Assembly: GCF_002849715.1 (NCBI RefSeq)
Contig: NZ_CP018863.1
Span: forward strand, 1,302,001 to 1,366,000
Source of the DNA: Arthrobacter crystallopoietes
Lineage (GTDB): Bacteria > Actinomycetota > Actinomycetes > Actinomycetales > Micrococcaceae
Reading direction: 5' to 3'
Length of the DNA stretch: 64,000 bases
The position numbers and the translations under genes were made by a program. The notes beneath the pieces are model-generated. The model did no database searches. It was not told the origin of the DNA and saw only the letters and a program-made list of their open reading frames with translations. Positions 26,504 through 35,957 of the stretch are shown here, piece after piece. The number at the start of each line of letters is the position of its first letter. Positions within the stretch are counted from its first letter, which is position 1.

Positions 26504-26700
26504 CCCCGCGCGGCTGATCCGCCCCGCGCTGAACCCGCGCCAGCCGGGTCCGAACCGAGCCGGTCATCCACCGGCCTAAAACTCGCTGCCCGTCACAGGA
26601 ATGTTACGTCGCGGCCGATGGTTGAGTAACAAAGTAGAATAGGCAAGTTGCCCGCCCTCGGCGTGGCGGCTAACAGATTTGTATTTTTTGAAGGAGAACC

Positions 26701-27786
26701 GTGGCAGAGAACCCCATCAGGGTCGCGATCGTTGGCGTTGGTAACTGTGCGGCCTCGCTGGTGCAGGGCGTCCAGTACTACCGGGACGCGGATCCGGATT
26801 CGACCATTCCCGGCCTGATGCATGTGCAGTTCGGCAAGTACCACGTGAACGACGTCGAGTTCGTTGCCGCGTTTGATGTGGACAGCAAGAAGGTCGGGCT
26901 GGACCTCGCGGACGCCATCGGTGCCAGCGAGAACAACACGATCAAGATCGCCGATGTCCCGGCCACGGGCGTGACGGTCCAGCGCGGCCACACCCTGGAC
27001 GGCCTGGGCAAGTACTACCGCGAAACCATCGTCGAGGCCCCGGACGAGCCCGTCGACATCGTGGCGGAGCTGCGCGCGGCGAAGGTCGACGTGATGGTCT
27101 GCTACCTGCCGGTCGGTTCCGAGGCCGCGGCGAAGTTCTACGCGCAGTGCGCGATCGACGCCGGCGTGGGCTTCGTCAACGCCCTCCCCGTCTTCATCGC
27201 GGGCACCAAGGAGTGGGCGGATAAGTTCACCGAAGCCGGTGTCCCGATTGTCGGCGATGACATCAAGAGCCAGATCGGCGCGACCATCACACACCGGGTG
27301 ATGGCGAAGCTGTTCGAAGACCGCGGCGTGACCCTGGATAGGACGTACCAGCTGAACGTCGGCGGCAACATGGACTTCAAGAACATGCTCGAGCGGGACC
27401 GGCTGGAGTCGAAGAAGATCTCCAAGACCCAGGCCGTGACCTCCAACGTCGAGGCCGAGCTGCACGCCGACGACGTGCACATCGGCCCGTCCGACTACGT
27501 GGCCTGGCTCGATGACCGCAAGTGGGCGTTCGTCCGCTTGGAGGGCCGCAACTTCGGCGACGCCCCGGTGTCCTTGGAGTACAAGCTGGAGGTCTGGGAC
27601 TCCCCGAACTCCGCCGGCGTGATCATCGACGCCGTGCGCGCGGCGAAGATCGCCCTGGACCGTGGCGTGGGCGGCCCGATCCTCTCGGCGTCGAGCTACT
27701 TCATGAAGTCCCCGCCCGAGCAGTACAACGACGACATCGCCCGCGACAAGGTCGAAGCCTTCATCCGCGGCGACGTCGAACGTTAA
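26701..27786 (+). CDS. ino1: myo-Inositol-3-phosphate synthase
   Basis: 361 residues, the usual actinobacterial size. The Rossmann motif [16 protein letters not shown] starts at residue 8; the catalytic region includes [20 protein letters not shown] and [14 protein letters not shown], with Lys residues in [10 protein letters not shown]. It converts glucose-6-phosphate to inositol-1-phosphate (3-phosphate numbering) with NAD, feeding phosphatidylinositol and mycothiol. The GTG start has GAAGGAG 5 bases upstream; a TAGAAT box at 26635-26640 may be its -10. Confidence 0.95.
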   Translation: MAENPIRVAIVGVGNCAASLVQGVQYYRDADPDSTIPGLMHVQFGKYHVNDVEFVAAFDVDSKKVGLDLADAIGASENNTIKIADVPATGVTVQRGHTLDGLGKYYRETIVEAPDEPVDIVAELRAAKVDVMVCYLPVGSEAAAKFYAQCAIDAGVGFVNALPVFIAGTKEWADKFTEAGVPIVGDDIKSQIGATITHRVMAKLFEDRGVTLDRTYQLNVGGNMDFKNMLERDRLESKKISKTQAVTSNVEAELHADDVHIGPSDYVAWLDDRKWAFVRLEGRNFGDAPVSLEYKLEVWDSPNSAGVIIDAVRAAKIALDRGVGGPILSASSYFMKSPPEQYNDDIARDKVEAFIRGDVER

Positions 27787-27840
27787 GCCCCTGGTATCGG
27801 AGGGCACTTCCAGTCCCTCGCTGCCAGCTCTTAGCCATTT

Positions 27841-27877
27841 CGAAGGTCCGGACCCGCTACGGCGGTCCGGACCTTCG
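27841..27877. terminator. Terminator hairpin after ino1
   Basis: Perfect 14-base arms (27841-27854 and 27864-27877, core GGTCCGGACC on each side) with a 9-base loop. It lies between converging ino1 and the DUF427 gene and can serve both. Confidence 0.8.
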
Positions 27878-27900
27878 CGTTCTAAGATTTAGCACCCAGG

Positions 27901-28641
27901 TCAGGAAAATGGCGTTATGGGCCGCTCGAGCCGTTCGCCGTCGACCACCAGATCCACGCGCTCGTTGTAGAAACTGAGCAGCCCGCAGATCTTCGGATTC
28001 TCGCGGATCGGTTCGGCGTAGCTCCACACAATGTCCGGCTCCAGCTGGCCGCCCGCACGGACCGACCAGTAACGGGCGCGGCCCTTATACGGGCACGTGG
28101 TGGTCTTGGTGCTCGGCTCCAGCAGTTCGGTGCGCACATCCTCAAACGGCAGGTAATACCGCGTGGGCAGATGCGTCTCGAAGAGCAGAAGCGGCCGAAC
28201 GCTGTTCGCGATCTCTTCGCCGCCGATGAATACCTGCACGCGCCGCGAACTGTGCAAGGTGTCCACCCGCTTGTACGGATCGCGGGCGTGGACGAATACC
28301 TGTTCGTCCTCCTCGTACCAGTCCAGCTGGCGCCAGGAAAAAGTAATGTGTCCTGCGAGCGCGGCGAAGTCCCCCATCGGTTCATCGTAGGACCAGGCGG
28401 CTCCCTCAGCCCGCTTCCGCCCGGCCCGAACGGTCCAACGGCTTCCGGCGCCGGCGCCCGGCACTTCATCGGTGAGCACACCGGAAACAACGTCTTCACG
28501 GGGCAAGTAGTAAGTAGGCAGGCTGCCTGGACTGTACTGCACCAGCAGCTGCGCGCGGGTGCTCTCGGCCACCAGTTCGTTGCCCAGGCGGACTCGGATG
28601 CGGCGCCGCGTCGGTTCTACAAACGGCTCTGGAATCTCCAT
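27901..28641 (-). CDS. Tandem DUF427 domain protein
   Basis: 246 residues made of two copies of the DUF427 fold. The first copy has RRRIRVRLGNELVAEST with YYLPREDVV and SRWTVRAG; the second has RRVQVFIGGEEIANSV with YYLPFEDVR, CPYKGRARYWSVRAG and IVWSYAEPI. Each copy is about 90-100 residues. The CPYKG motif is kept only in the second copy. DUF427 proteins are small soluble proteins of unknown role. The ATG at 28641 begins MEIPEPFVEP. Confidence 0.85.
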   Translation of the reverse strand: MEIPEPFVEPTRRRIRVRLGNELVAESTRAQLLVQYSPGSLPTYYLPREDVVSGVLTDEVPGAGAGSRWTVRAGRKRAEGAAWSYDEPMGDFAALAGHITFSWRQLDWYEEDEQVFVHARDPYKRVDTLHSSRRVQVFIGGEEIANSVRPLLLFETHLPTRYYLPFEDVRTELLEPSTKTTTCPYKGRARYWSVRAGGQLEPDIVWSYAEPIRENPKICGLLSFYNERVDLVVDGERLERPITPFS

Positions 28642-28838
28642 GCTGCATCTTACTGCGAACGTACCCTGTACCGTCGTGCTTGTGTTGTCGTCCGTTTTGG
28701 CCCGGACAGCAATCGGCTCAGCAACGAGAGGAATGCGAATGAGATACGTGGAGTACAAGCCGGAACAGCTCCAGTATCGGCGAGATAAAACCCTAATCAG
28801 AAGGGGTTATTGAAGGGGCACCTGGATCGGCCTTGAGC

Positions 28839-29162
28839 TCAGTTCGTCTCCTGACCGGCCGGAGCAGGACCGCGATCAGCGGCGTCCTCACAGAGTTCGA
28901 ATGCGATACGAGCCGACTTTGAAATAGCTCCCTCGGGCGCCGCCTTGACACCTGTGCTTGCCGCGGCGGCCTCGTACCCAGCCGCGTAGCCCACCAGGAA
29001 TGTGGTGACAGGTGCGGTCGCATGAATCACTGATTCCGCAGACTTTCTTGCTAGGTCAAGGAGCACTTGCAGGTCCACATTCAGATTCCCAATCTTCAGT
29101 TCCTGCGTCAGCCGCTCACTCCATTCGGCTACGATCCGCATCTCTTCATCTTCCACGGCCAT
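28839..29162 (-). CDS. DUF6457 domain protein, likely formate dehydrogenase accessory
   Basis: 107 residues, mostly helical. WSERLTQELKIGNLNVDLQV followed by LLDLARKSAESVIHATAPVTTFLVGYAAG is the DUF6457 pattern; the same domain occurs in Actinobacteria next to, or fused with, MobA and FdhD-type molybdenum cofactor genes. It is divergent from the YdeP/FdhF-type molybdoenzyme gene, in agreement with an accessory role. The ATG at 29162 has GGAGGAGAG upstream. Confidence 0.7.
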   Translation of the reverse strand: MAVEDEEMRIVAEWSERLTQELKIGNLNVDLQVLLDLARKSAESVIHATAPVTTFLVGYAAGYEAAAASTGVKAAPEGAISKSARIAFELCEDAADRGPAPAGQETN

Positions 29163-29767
29163 GGTTGCTCTCCTCCGTACGTCGCCCGAAGTGGGACGAA
29201 CTGATTTGCTTAGACAATACAATTCTCTGTCCTTGAATGAGCGTTATAGCCGTTTCTTGTGCTGCGGATCCGGCTCCGACCACGAAGAGGTGCTCCCACC
29301 TGTGCCTAGGGCTAAGGAGGGGCCAGTTTTCGAACTCAGTTCCTTGACAGGCGTCACACTATCGGTCAGGCTGTTGCAGTAGACGAAGCCTGTTGTGCAA
29401 TAAGCATCGAGACCGACTGCCCGATCGCTCATCGGATCCGTCGAGAGGTATCTTTCAGGGTTCTAACATGCGTCTCGGGGCAGCTGTTGATCGCCTTGCA
29501 GTCGTCCTCCAGAGTTGACTTCGCGAGAGGCATGGACGCGGCGCCAGGAACTGTTCGATAAGGAAGGACTGTGTTTGTGGTTCACAAGGTCAAGACCGTT
29601 GAAATCAGCACGTCCCGCTCTCCATCAAAGCCATTCTGTCGGAACCGGCGGATTGATCCTCCTCGACCGTGTAGCCCGCCGGAGTGCGCCTAGGTACAGC
29701 GGCAGCGGCGCGGCCTCGCGGAAAACGTTCAGTACATTCAGATGAAATCCAGGGCAAGCAGGAGAAC
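29163..29767. other. Long divergent intergenic region ahead of the molybdoenzyme gene
   Basis: About 600 bases, less GC-rich by eye than the coding DNA. It contains a TTGACA box (29345-29350) and the promoter-like element at 29373-29407 that recurs before the flavoprotein gene at 32608. After that element some 360 bases remain before the molybdoenzyme ATG. They contain only short frames, for example a 40-codon GTG frame from about 29572 with AAGGAAG upstream, which I do not recognise. Either a long leader or a decayed gene. Confidence 0.4.
29373..29407 (+). promoter_or_regulatory. Promoter-like element, copy A
   Basis: A 35-base element identical in at least 27 positions to 32544-32578: TGTTGCA, AGACGAAGC, TGTTG and TAAGCA blocks in the same spacing. 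TTGCAG and CAATAA are 18 bases apart, fitting -35/-10 boxes; the conserved spacer suggests a bound regulator. Confidence 0.45.
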
Positions 29768-32089
29768 ATGATCAATCCCATCAAGCGGAAAGCCCCCGTC
29801 AAGGATATCGACGAGAACGAGCTTGAAGTCCATGATCCAAAAACTGCAGCGGCAGGGGTCAAGGCTGTCATGGTGTCGATGGATCGCGGCATTTCGCAGG
29901 CCGGTCTCACGCGAACTGCCCGTTCTATGTTGCGAGTCAACCAACGGGGCGGTTTCGACTGTCCCGGCTGTGCTTGGCCCGAGTCCATATCGGGGGCGCG
30001 GAAGCCGGCCGAATTCTGTGAGAATGGCGCGAAAGCCATTGCAGAAGAAAACACGCTCCGGACCGTTACTCCAGAGTTCTGGGCAACGCATTCTGTTGAA
30101 GAATTAGCAGGTAAGACCGAATATTGGCTGGGCAACCAGGGCAGGATTACGGAGCCGGTCATCATCCGCGAGGGTGAGACGCACTACTCACCCATCTCCT
30201 GGACGGATGCGTTTAACCTCGTTGGTGAACACATTCGTGCAACGACTCCAGACCGTTGCGTCTTCTATACGTCCGGGCGCACAGCAAACGAGACTGCGTT
30301 CATGTACCAACTGTTCGCGCGCTCCATTGGGACCAACAACCTGCCGGACTGCTCGAACATGTGCCACGAATCTTCCGGATCCGCGCTCAACCCCACCATT
30401 GGCATTGGCAAGGGCACCGTGTCGCTGGATGACATGCACAACGCCGAGCTGATCATGGTCGTCGGCCAGAATCCCGGCACCAACCACCCGCGGATGCTCT
30501 CCGCCCTGACCGAATGCCGCCAGAACGGCGGCAAGGTTGTTGCCGTGAACCCATTGCCCGAGGCTGGCCTCCTGAAATTCAAGGACCCACAGAGTCCCGG
30601 CAACCTGGTGCGCGGCGGGGACCAGGTCGCTGACGAGTTCCTGCAGATCAAAGTAGGCGGCGACCTAGCCCTGTTCCAAGCCTTGGGCCATCTGCTGCTG
30701 GAAGAAGAAAAACGGGCACCCGGAACGATAGTCGACCACGACTTCATCGATGCACAAACGGATGGTTTCCAAGAATACTGCGAAGCTCGGAGCCAGCTCG
30801 ACTGGATCGAGACCGAAAGAGCCACTGGGCTCTCAAGAATGGAAATAACCGGAATTGCCGACATGCTCGCCAAGTCGAAGGCAACCATCATTTGTTGGGC
30901 ACTCGGCGTGACCCAGCAGCCGCATTCGGTGAATACACTGCGCGAAATCATCAATATCCTTCTCCTGCAGGGGAACTTCGGAAAACCCGGAGCCGGGGCC
31001 TGCCCGGTCCGCGGCCACTCCAATGTGCAGGGCGACCGCACCATGGGCATTTGGGAAAAGCCCAAGGAATGGCTGTTGGCGGCCCTGGACGAAGAGTTCG
31101 GCATCGCTTCCCCTCGTGAGCACGGCGTCGATGCGACGGAAACCCTCGAGGCCTTCATGGACGACAAGGTGGATGTCTTTGTGTCCATGGGCGGCAATTT
31201 CGCTCTCGCCTGTTCAGATACCGAGGCATTGGAAGCAGGCATGAAGCGGGCGGGTTTAACCGTGCACGTCTCGACCAAACCAAACCGCTCCCACATTGTC
31301 CATGGGCGAACGTCGCTGATTCTTCCGACTCTGGGCCGCACAGACAAGGACGATAAGCATCCGAAGGGTGCCCAGTTCCTATCCGTCGAGGATTCGATGT
31401 CAGTAGTCCATTCGACACAGGGCCGACTGGCGCCGGTCAGCGAGCATCTGCTGGCCGAGCCTGTCATTATTGCGCGCATGGCTCAAGCCACCCTCGGCGA
31501 AGATCACATCGTGGATTGGCGGGCCATGGCCGAGGATTACGATGTGATCCGGGACCACATATCCCGCGTGCTTCCGGGTTTTGAAAACTTCAACCAGCGA
31601 ATCCGGACCAAAAACGGGTTTGTGCTGCCGAACCCGCCGCGCGACACACGCTCCTTTGCCACCGACATCGGGAAGGCCAGATTCAGCGTTAGCCCGCTGG
31701 AGTATCTAGAGGCCCCTGACGGCCACCTGATCCTACAAACCATGCGAAGTCACGACCAATACAACACAACATTCTATGGACTCGATGACAGGTACCGCGG
31801 AATCTCCAACGGCCGTCGGGTTATCCTGGTCCATCCCGAAGACCTGAATGAACTCGGCTTCTCCGACCGGGACCTTGTAGATGTGGTCAGCACGTTCAAG
31901 GGGACGGAACGCAGGGCGGACAAATTCCGCTTGGTCTCTTATCCGACCGCTCGAGGTTGTGCCGCAGCGTACTTCCCGGAAGCAAACGTTCTCGTGCATC
32001 GTGAACTCGTCGCCCGCGAATCCAATACCCCTGGATACAAAGCGATGACGGTGCGCTTCATACCCCACGAGGAACCGCAGCTTAGCTAA
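29768..32089 (+). CDS. FdhF/YdeP family molybdopterin oxidoreductase
   Basis: 773 residues. Molybdopterin-binding regions occur in order: FDCPGCAWPE near residue 70, DRCVFYTSGRTANETAFMYQ, LPDCSNMCHESSGSALNP with the probable Mo-ligand Cys in NMCHE, VVGQNPGTNHPRML, then VRGHSNVQGDRTMGIWEKP, and the C-terminal cofactor domain with YNTTFYGLDDRYRG. There is no N-terminal four-Cys iron-sulphur domain like that of formate dehydrogenase H, which is the YdeP/FdhF-like type. A formate-oxidising role is plausible beside PurU and FdhA products but not proven. ATG 29768 follows AGGAGA. Codons look less GC3-biased than those of fdhA. Confidence 0.85.
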   Translation: MINPIKRKAPVKDIDENELEVHDPKTAAAGVKAVMVSMDRGISQAGLTRTARSMLRVNQRGGFDCPGCAWPESISGARKPAEFCENGAKAIAEENTLRTVTPEFWATHSVEELAGKTEYWLGNQGRITEPVIIREGETHYSPISWTDAFNLVGEHIRATTPDRCVFYTSGRTANETAFMYQLFARSIGTNNLPDCSNMCHESSGSALNPTIGIGKGTVSLDDMHNAELIMVVGQNPGTNHPRMLSALTECRQNGGKVVAVNPLPEAGLLKFKDPQSPGNLVRGGDQVADEFLQIKVGGDLALFQALGHLLLEEEKRAPGTIVDHDFIDAQTDGFQEYCEARSQLDWIETERATGLSRMEITGIADMLAKSKATIICWALGVTQQPHSVNTLREIINILLLQGNFGKPGAGACPVRGHSNVQGDRTMGIWEKPKEWLLAALDEEFGIASPREHGVDATETLEAFMDDKVDVFVSMGGNFALACSDTEALEAGMKRAGLTVHVSTKPNRSHIVHGRTSLILPTLGRTDKDDKHPKGAQFLSVEDSMSVVHSTQGRLAPVSEHLLAEPVIIARMAQATLGEDHIVDWRAMAEDYDVIRDHISRVLPGFENFNQRIRTKNGFVLPNPPRDTRSFATDIGKARFSVSPLEYLEAPDGHLILQTMRSHDQYNTTFYGLDDRYRGISNGRRVILVHPEDLNELGFSDRDLVDVVSTFKGTERRADKFRLVSYPTARGCAAAYFPEANVLVHRELVARESNTPGYKAMTVRFIPHEEPQLS

Positions 32090-32239
32090 TTCCAAATGGA
32101 CGAGTTAGTTAACCGAGTCAGGACGACCACGCCGACATAAATTCGCGGTGCGGGTCTAAGTCGTCGCTACCTGAAACCGAACTGGCTCTGCCCGCGCCGG
32201 CGGGAAGTACCGGCAAGCGCACGCTGCTGACGTGGAAAC

Positions 32240-32269
32240 GGCGGGGGAGCGACATCCCGCTCCCCCGCC
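32240..32269. terminator. Terminator-like hairpin
   Basis: Perfect 12-base arms GGCGGGGGAGCG (32240-32251) and CGCTCCCCCGCC (32258-32269) with a six-base loop, 150 bases after the molybdoenzyme stop. No T tract, so possibly a processing or attenuating structure. Confidence 0.6.
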
Positions 32270-32543
32270 TGTGACCCGCATTACCTGAAAAGCGGCAGAC
32301 TGCGCCCCCTTTGACATGTCTCTGCCCGTTACATTCCGCCACCGCCGCCTGTTCACAACCCAGAATTGATAATTGGCTGAAGTAAGCACCACGCCGGCAG
32401 CTTTTTTGATCCCTTAGGCATTAGAAATGCCCGGCATGCCCGCTGCCCAAATCCCTGTCCCAGACAGTCCTAATACTGTCGGCCAGCGCTCAAGTTTCGG
32501 ATCAAAGGGTTGACATCAGGTGTGAGGTGCGACACCCTGAATG

Positions 32544-32578
32544 TGTTGCACAAGACGAAGCATGTTGCGTACTAAGCA
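32544..32578 (+). promoter_or_regulatory. Promoter-like element, copy B
   Basis: Second copy of the element at 29373-29407, ending 30 bases before ATG 32608. TTGCAC (32546-32551) and TACTAA (32570-32575) are 18 bases apart. TTGACA lies 34 bases before it, as a similar box lies 28 bases before copy A. Confidence 0.5.
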
Positions 32579-32607
32579 CAGAACCGGCTGGCGATTTGGA
32601 GTTGGCA

Positions 32608-33816
32608 ATGCATACATTAGCGATCGTGGGCGCGTCCTTGGCAGGTCTTTCGGCTGCCCGGGGCGCCCGTGCACTAGGTTTCGACGGAAGGCTTGTCATT
32701 ATTGGCGAGGAAGCGGAGCGGCCTTATGATCGCCCTCCTCTGTCCAAGGACTTCCTGCTCGGCCGGATCACAACCGATGACTTGGCGTTGGAAGCCTCCG
32801 ATGAGGACCTGCAGGCTGAGTGGTTGCTGGGTAGCCGGGCAGTCAAGCTGGACAGCGCCACCAAGACCATTACCCTCGCAAACGGTCACTCGGTGAAAGC
32901 TGACGGCATCGTACTTGCCACCGGTGCTTCCGCCCGAAATCTCCCCCAGCTTGCCGGTCTGTCGAACGTTTTTACCCTGCGCACCCTTGCTGACAGCCAG
33001 GCACTGGCAGCCGAATTACGGCCGGGCCGCAGGTTGGTCGTTATTGGTGCCGGTTTCATTGGGGCAGAGGTAGCCTCGACGGCCAGCGACCTGGGCCTGG
33101 ATGTCACAATTATCGAGGCCCAGCCAATTCCGTTGAGCGGACCGCTGGGACCAGAAATGGGTGCCATTGTTTCGCGGCTGCATGAGCAGAACGGCGTCGA
33201 GTTGGTCTGCGGTACCGGCGTGGAGTCCTTTTGCGCAGACGCAGGAATCGTCACCGGTGTGAAACTTAACGATGGCCGCGTCGTCCCTGCAGATGTCCTG
33301 CTCGTCGGGATCGGCGCGTCTCCGAACGTAGCATGGCTCGAAGGTTCGGGCCTCGAGATCGCCGAGTCGGCCCCAGGTGGCGTTCTGTGTGATGCTCGCG
33401 GCCAGACTAATGCGCCGGGTATCGCAGCCGTCGGAGATTGTGCCGCCTGGTTGGATGAGCGTTCCGGCCATCATCATCGTGTAGAGCACTGGACCGGGGC
33501 ACAGGAACGTCCGGCACTAGCCGTCGCCGGGCTCCTGGATTCAAGCGCTCCCAAGCAGGCGGTAAATCTCCCCTATTTCTGGTCGGACCAGTACGGCGTG
33601 AAAATCCAATTTGCTGGCAACGCCCGCGACGCCGACAGAGTCCAATTTGAGGCAGGTACCGCCGAGGAGCACAGTTTCCTGGCCGTATATTACCGAGGAG
33701 AGGACCCGGTCGCGGTTCTCGGCACCAACCAGCCCCGACTTTTTACCAGATGGAGGCGCCAGCTGAACGCCGCCAGCGCCGCGCAGGTAAGCGTGCTGAC
33801 CCCCGCATCGTCCTGA
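32608..33816 (+). CDS. Ferredoxin/rubredoxin reductase-like FAD oxidoreductase
   Basis: 402 residues. FAD motif LAIVGASLAGLSAARGAR at the start, RPPLSKDFLLG, NAD(P) motif LVVIGAGFIGAEVAS (about residues 145-160), GIAAVGDCAAW and a C-terminal reductase domain (PYFWSDQYGVKIQFAG). This is the FAD-dependent reductase type that passes electrons from NADH to a ferredoxin serving a Rieske oxygenase or P450. No oxygenase or ferredoxin gene is in the window. Beside formaldehyde and formate oxidation genes, a role in an oxidative N- or O-demethylation is a fair guess. TTGGAG precedes the ATG. Confidence 0.88.
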   Translation: MHTLAIVGASLAGLSAARGARALGFDGRLVIIGEEAERPYDRPPLSKDFLLGRITTDDLALEASDEDLQAEWLLGSRAVKLDSATKTITLANGHSVKADGIVLATGASARNLPQLAGLSNVFTLRTLADSQALAAELRPGRRLVVIGAGFIGAEVASTASDLGLDVTIIEAQPIPLSGPLGPEMGAIVSRLHEQNGVELVCGTGVESFCADAGIVTGVKLNDGRVVPADVLLVGIGASPNVAWLEGSGLEIAESAPGGVLCDARGQTNAPGIAAVGDCAAWLDERSGHHHRVEHWTGAQERPALAVAGLLDSSAPKQAVNLPYFWSDQYGVKIQFAGNARDADRVQFEAGTAEEHSFLAVYYRGEDPVAVLGTNQPRLFTRWRRQLNAASAAQVSVLTPASS

Positions 33817-34105
33817 AGCCTTCTCTTTTTCATGGGATACGTGCGCTGATCCCGCGGTCTTCCGTGGCGAGCAGGAGGGAATTGACGAAGCACTTCTGGG
33901 GAAGCATCCCGGACACGCATCACTGGAGCAACACGCTCAGCTCTGCCGATAGCCTCCGGCCTCCCCATTTCCGGGCCAGCATGCTTGAAGCTCGCGCAAG
34001 CCTACCGGCGCCTGCTCAAGAACTTATATAACCAAAACTTTGCCTTCCCAATGAGGGTGGAAGTTCCGTTCCTCGTCAACACATAGAAAGAGAGGAAGAC
34101 TGCTT

Positions 34106-35323
34106 ATGTCAGGAAACAGAGCCGTTGCCTATAAAGGACCAGGGAAAGTCGAGGTCATCGACACCGACTACCCCACCTTTGAACTCAGAGACGCCCCGGG
34201 GATCAACCCGGCCAACATCGGCCGCAAGGTCCCCCACGGCGTCATCCTGCGAACAGTCACCACCAACATCTGCGGCTCGGACCAGCACATGGTCCGCGGC
34301 CGCACCACCGCCCCGACCGACCTGGTCCTCGGACACGAAATCACCGGCGAAGTCATCGAATGCGGACCCGACGTCGAATTCATCAAGACCGGCGACATCG
34401 TCTCGGTCCCCTTCAACATTTCCTGCGGCCGCTGCCGCAACTGCAAGGAACGCAAAACCGGCATCTGCCTCAACGTAAACCCCGACCGCCCCGGCAGCGC
34501 TTACGGGTACGTGGACATGGGCGGCTGGGTCGGCGGCCAGGCCGAATACGTCATGGTGCCCTACGCGGACTGGAACCTGCTGAAGTTCCCGGACCGCGAC
34601 CAGGCCCTGGAGAAAATCATGGACCTGACCATGCTCTCGGACATCCTGCCCACCGGCTTCCACGGCGCCGTCACCGCCGGCGTCGGGGTCGGCTCCACCG
34701 TGTACGTGGCCGGTGCCGGCCCTGTTGGCCTGGCTGCCGCAGCCGGCGCGCAGTTGCTGGGCGCCGCCGTCGTTATTGTGGGTGACCTCAACGACCAACG
34801 GCTCGCGCAGGCGCGCAGCTTCGGCTGCGAAACCGTGGATGTTTCGAAGGGCGATCCGAAGGACCAGATCGAACAGCTCCTGGGCGTGCCCGAAGTGGAC
34901 TGCGGCATCGACGCCGTGGGTTTCGAAGCGCGCGGCCACGGCAAGGACGCCTCGCACGAGGCGCCGGCCACCGTGCTGAACTCGCTGATGGACATCACCG
35001 CCGCCGGCGGCGCGCTGGGCATCCCCGGACTCTACGTCACCGGCGACCCCGGAGCCGCGGACGAAGCCGCGCAGCACGGCTCGCTCTCCATCAGCCTCGG
35101 CACCGGCTGGGCCAAATCGCTGTCCTTCACCACCGGCCAATGCCCGGTCATGAAATACAACCGCCAGCTGATGATGGCGATCCTGCACGACAAGGTCCAG
35201 ATCGCCAAGGCCGTCAACGCCAAGGCCATCCCGCTCGAAGACGCGCCCAAGGGCTACGCCGAGTTCGACGCCGGCGCCGCCACCAAGTACGTCCTGAACC
35301 CGAACGGCTACATCAAAAACTAG
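34106..35323 (+). CDS. fdhA: Glutathione-independent formaldehyde dehydrogenase
   Basis: 405 residues, zinc alcohol dehydrogenase superfamily. Catalytic zinc region NICGSDQHMVRGR and GHEITGEV; structural zinc Cys cluster CGRCRNCKERKTGIC; then the family-specific YGYVDMGGWVGGQAEYV, SDILPTGFHGAV and the NAD-binding VYVAGAGPVGLAAAAGAQ. These match the NAD-dependent enzyme of Pseudomonas putida that oxidises formaldehyde to formate without added thiol. AGAGAGGAAG precedes the ATG. Third positions are almost all G or C, unlike the genes on either side. Confidence 0.93.
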   Translation: MSGNRAVAYKGPGKVEVIDTDYPTFELRDAPGINPANIGRKVPHGVILRTVTTNICGSDQHMVRGRTTAPTDLVLGHEITGEVIECGPDVEFIKTGDIVSVPFNISCGRCRNCKERKTGICLNVNPDRPGSAYGYVDMGGWVGGQAEYVMVPYADWNLLKFPDRDQALEKIMDLTMLSDILPTGFHGAVTAGVGVGSTVYVAGAGPVGLAAAAGAQLLGAAVVIVGDLNDQRLAQARSFGCETVDVSKGDPKDQIEQLLGVPEVDCGIDAVGFEARGHGKDASHEAPATVLNSLMDITAAGGALGIPGLYVTGDPGAADEAAQHGSLSISLGTGWAKSLSFTTGQCPVMKYNRQLMMAILHDKVQIAKAVNAKAIPLEDAPKGYAEFDAGAATKYVLNPNGYIKN

Positions 35324-35453
35324 GAAGGACCGATTTAGGAGTTGCGCTGACGCTGGGGGAACGAACGAGGTACCTCAAGCCCCGGTGGGTACTCAAGTCA
35401 GCTCATAAGAGCCTCCTATTCCGTCAACAAACCTCTCGAAAAGGAGGATTAAC

Positions 35454-35856
35454 ATGACCTCTGTAACTCTTACGGAAGCCCGTGCAATAATCGACGCCGC
35501 CGAAAAACGCGCTGGCGAAATTGGGCAGCCAATGAATATCGCAGTAGTCGACAGTGGCGGCAATCTTGTCTCCCATGCACGCATGGACGGTGCTTGGATC
35601 GGCAGCATCGACATCTCCATCAACAAGGCGTTCACCGCTCGTGCATTCGATATCCAAACCAAGGATTTGGGGGACAACTCCCAGCCGAATCAGCAGTTCT
35701 ACGGCATCCACGCAAGCAACGGGGGGCCGGATCATGATCTTCGCCGGAGGTCTGCCGCTGAGCAAGGGCGGTCAGGTCGTGGGTGCGGTCGGGGTTAGCG
35801 GAGGCTCGGGCGAGGAGGATCAGACTGTAGCGGAAGCAGCTGCGGCAGCTCTGTAG
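35454..35856 (+). pseudogene. HbpS/GlcG-like (DUF336) gene broken by a frameshift
   Basis: AAAAGGAGG precedes ATG 35454. The first frame gives MTSVTLTEARAIIDAAEKRA, then NIAVVDSGGNLVSHARMDGA and FYGIHASNGG (91 codons). After the GGGGGG run at 35721-35726 the family sequence goes on in another frame: RIMIFAGGLPLSKGGQVVGA, VGVSGGSGEEDQTVAEAAAAA, stop at 35854. One extra base near 35721-35728 would explain it; without it the product would be 133 residues, the normal size of HbpS-like heme/cofactor-binding proteins. It may be a real mutation or a sequencing error in the G run. Confidence 0.8.
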
Positions 35857-35928
35857 ATGGGCGCCTAGCCCACGCGTTCAGGTGGCCTGTACATGAATCA
35901 TAGGTCACGTAGCCCGGGATTGCGGACG

Positions 35929-35957
35929 AGGGTGGGACTGGTCAACAGTCCCACCCT
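35929..35957 (+). terminator. Rho-independent terminator
   Basis: Perfect 12-base arms AGGGTGGGACTG and CAGTCCCACCCT with a five-base loop, then TTTC. It ends the fdhA / HbpS-like unit. Confidence 0.85.

Larger units (their letters stand above)
32090..32607. other. Intergenic region with hairpin and promoter, no gene seen
   Basis: About 520 bases without a convincing gene. It has a strong hairpin at 32240-32269, a TTGACA at 32510-32515 and the promoter-like element 32544-32578 just before the flavoprotein gene. The rest is unassigned. Confidence 0.45.

Noticed and set aside
28739..28813. 24-codon plus-strand frame with GAGAGG upstream
   Set aside because: Too short, no known homology and overlapping a weak terminator-like repeat; not supported enough to call.
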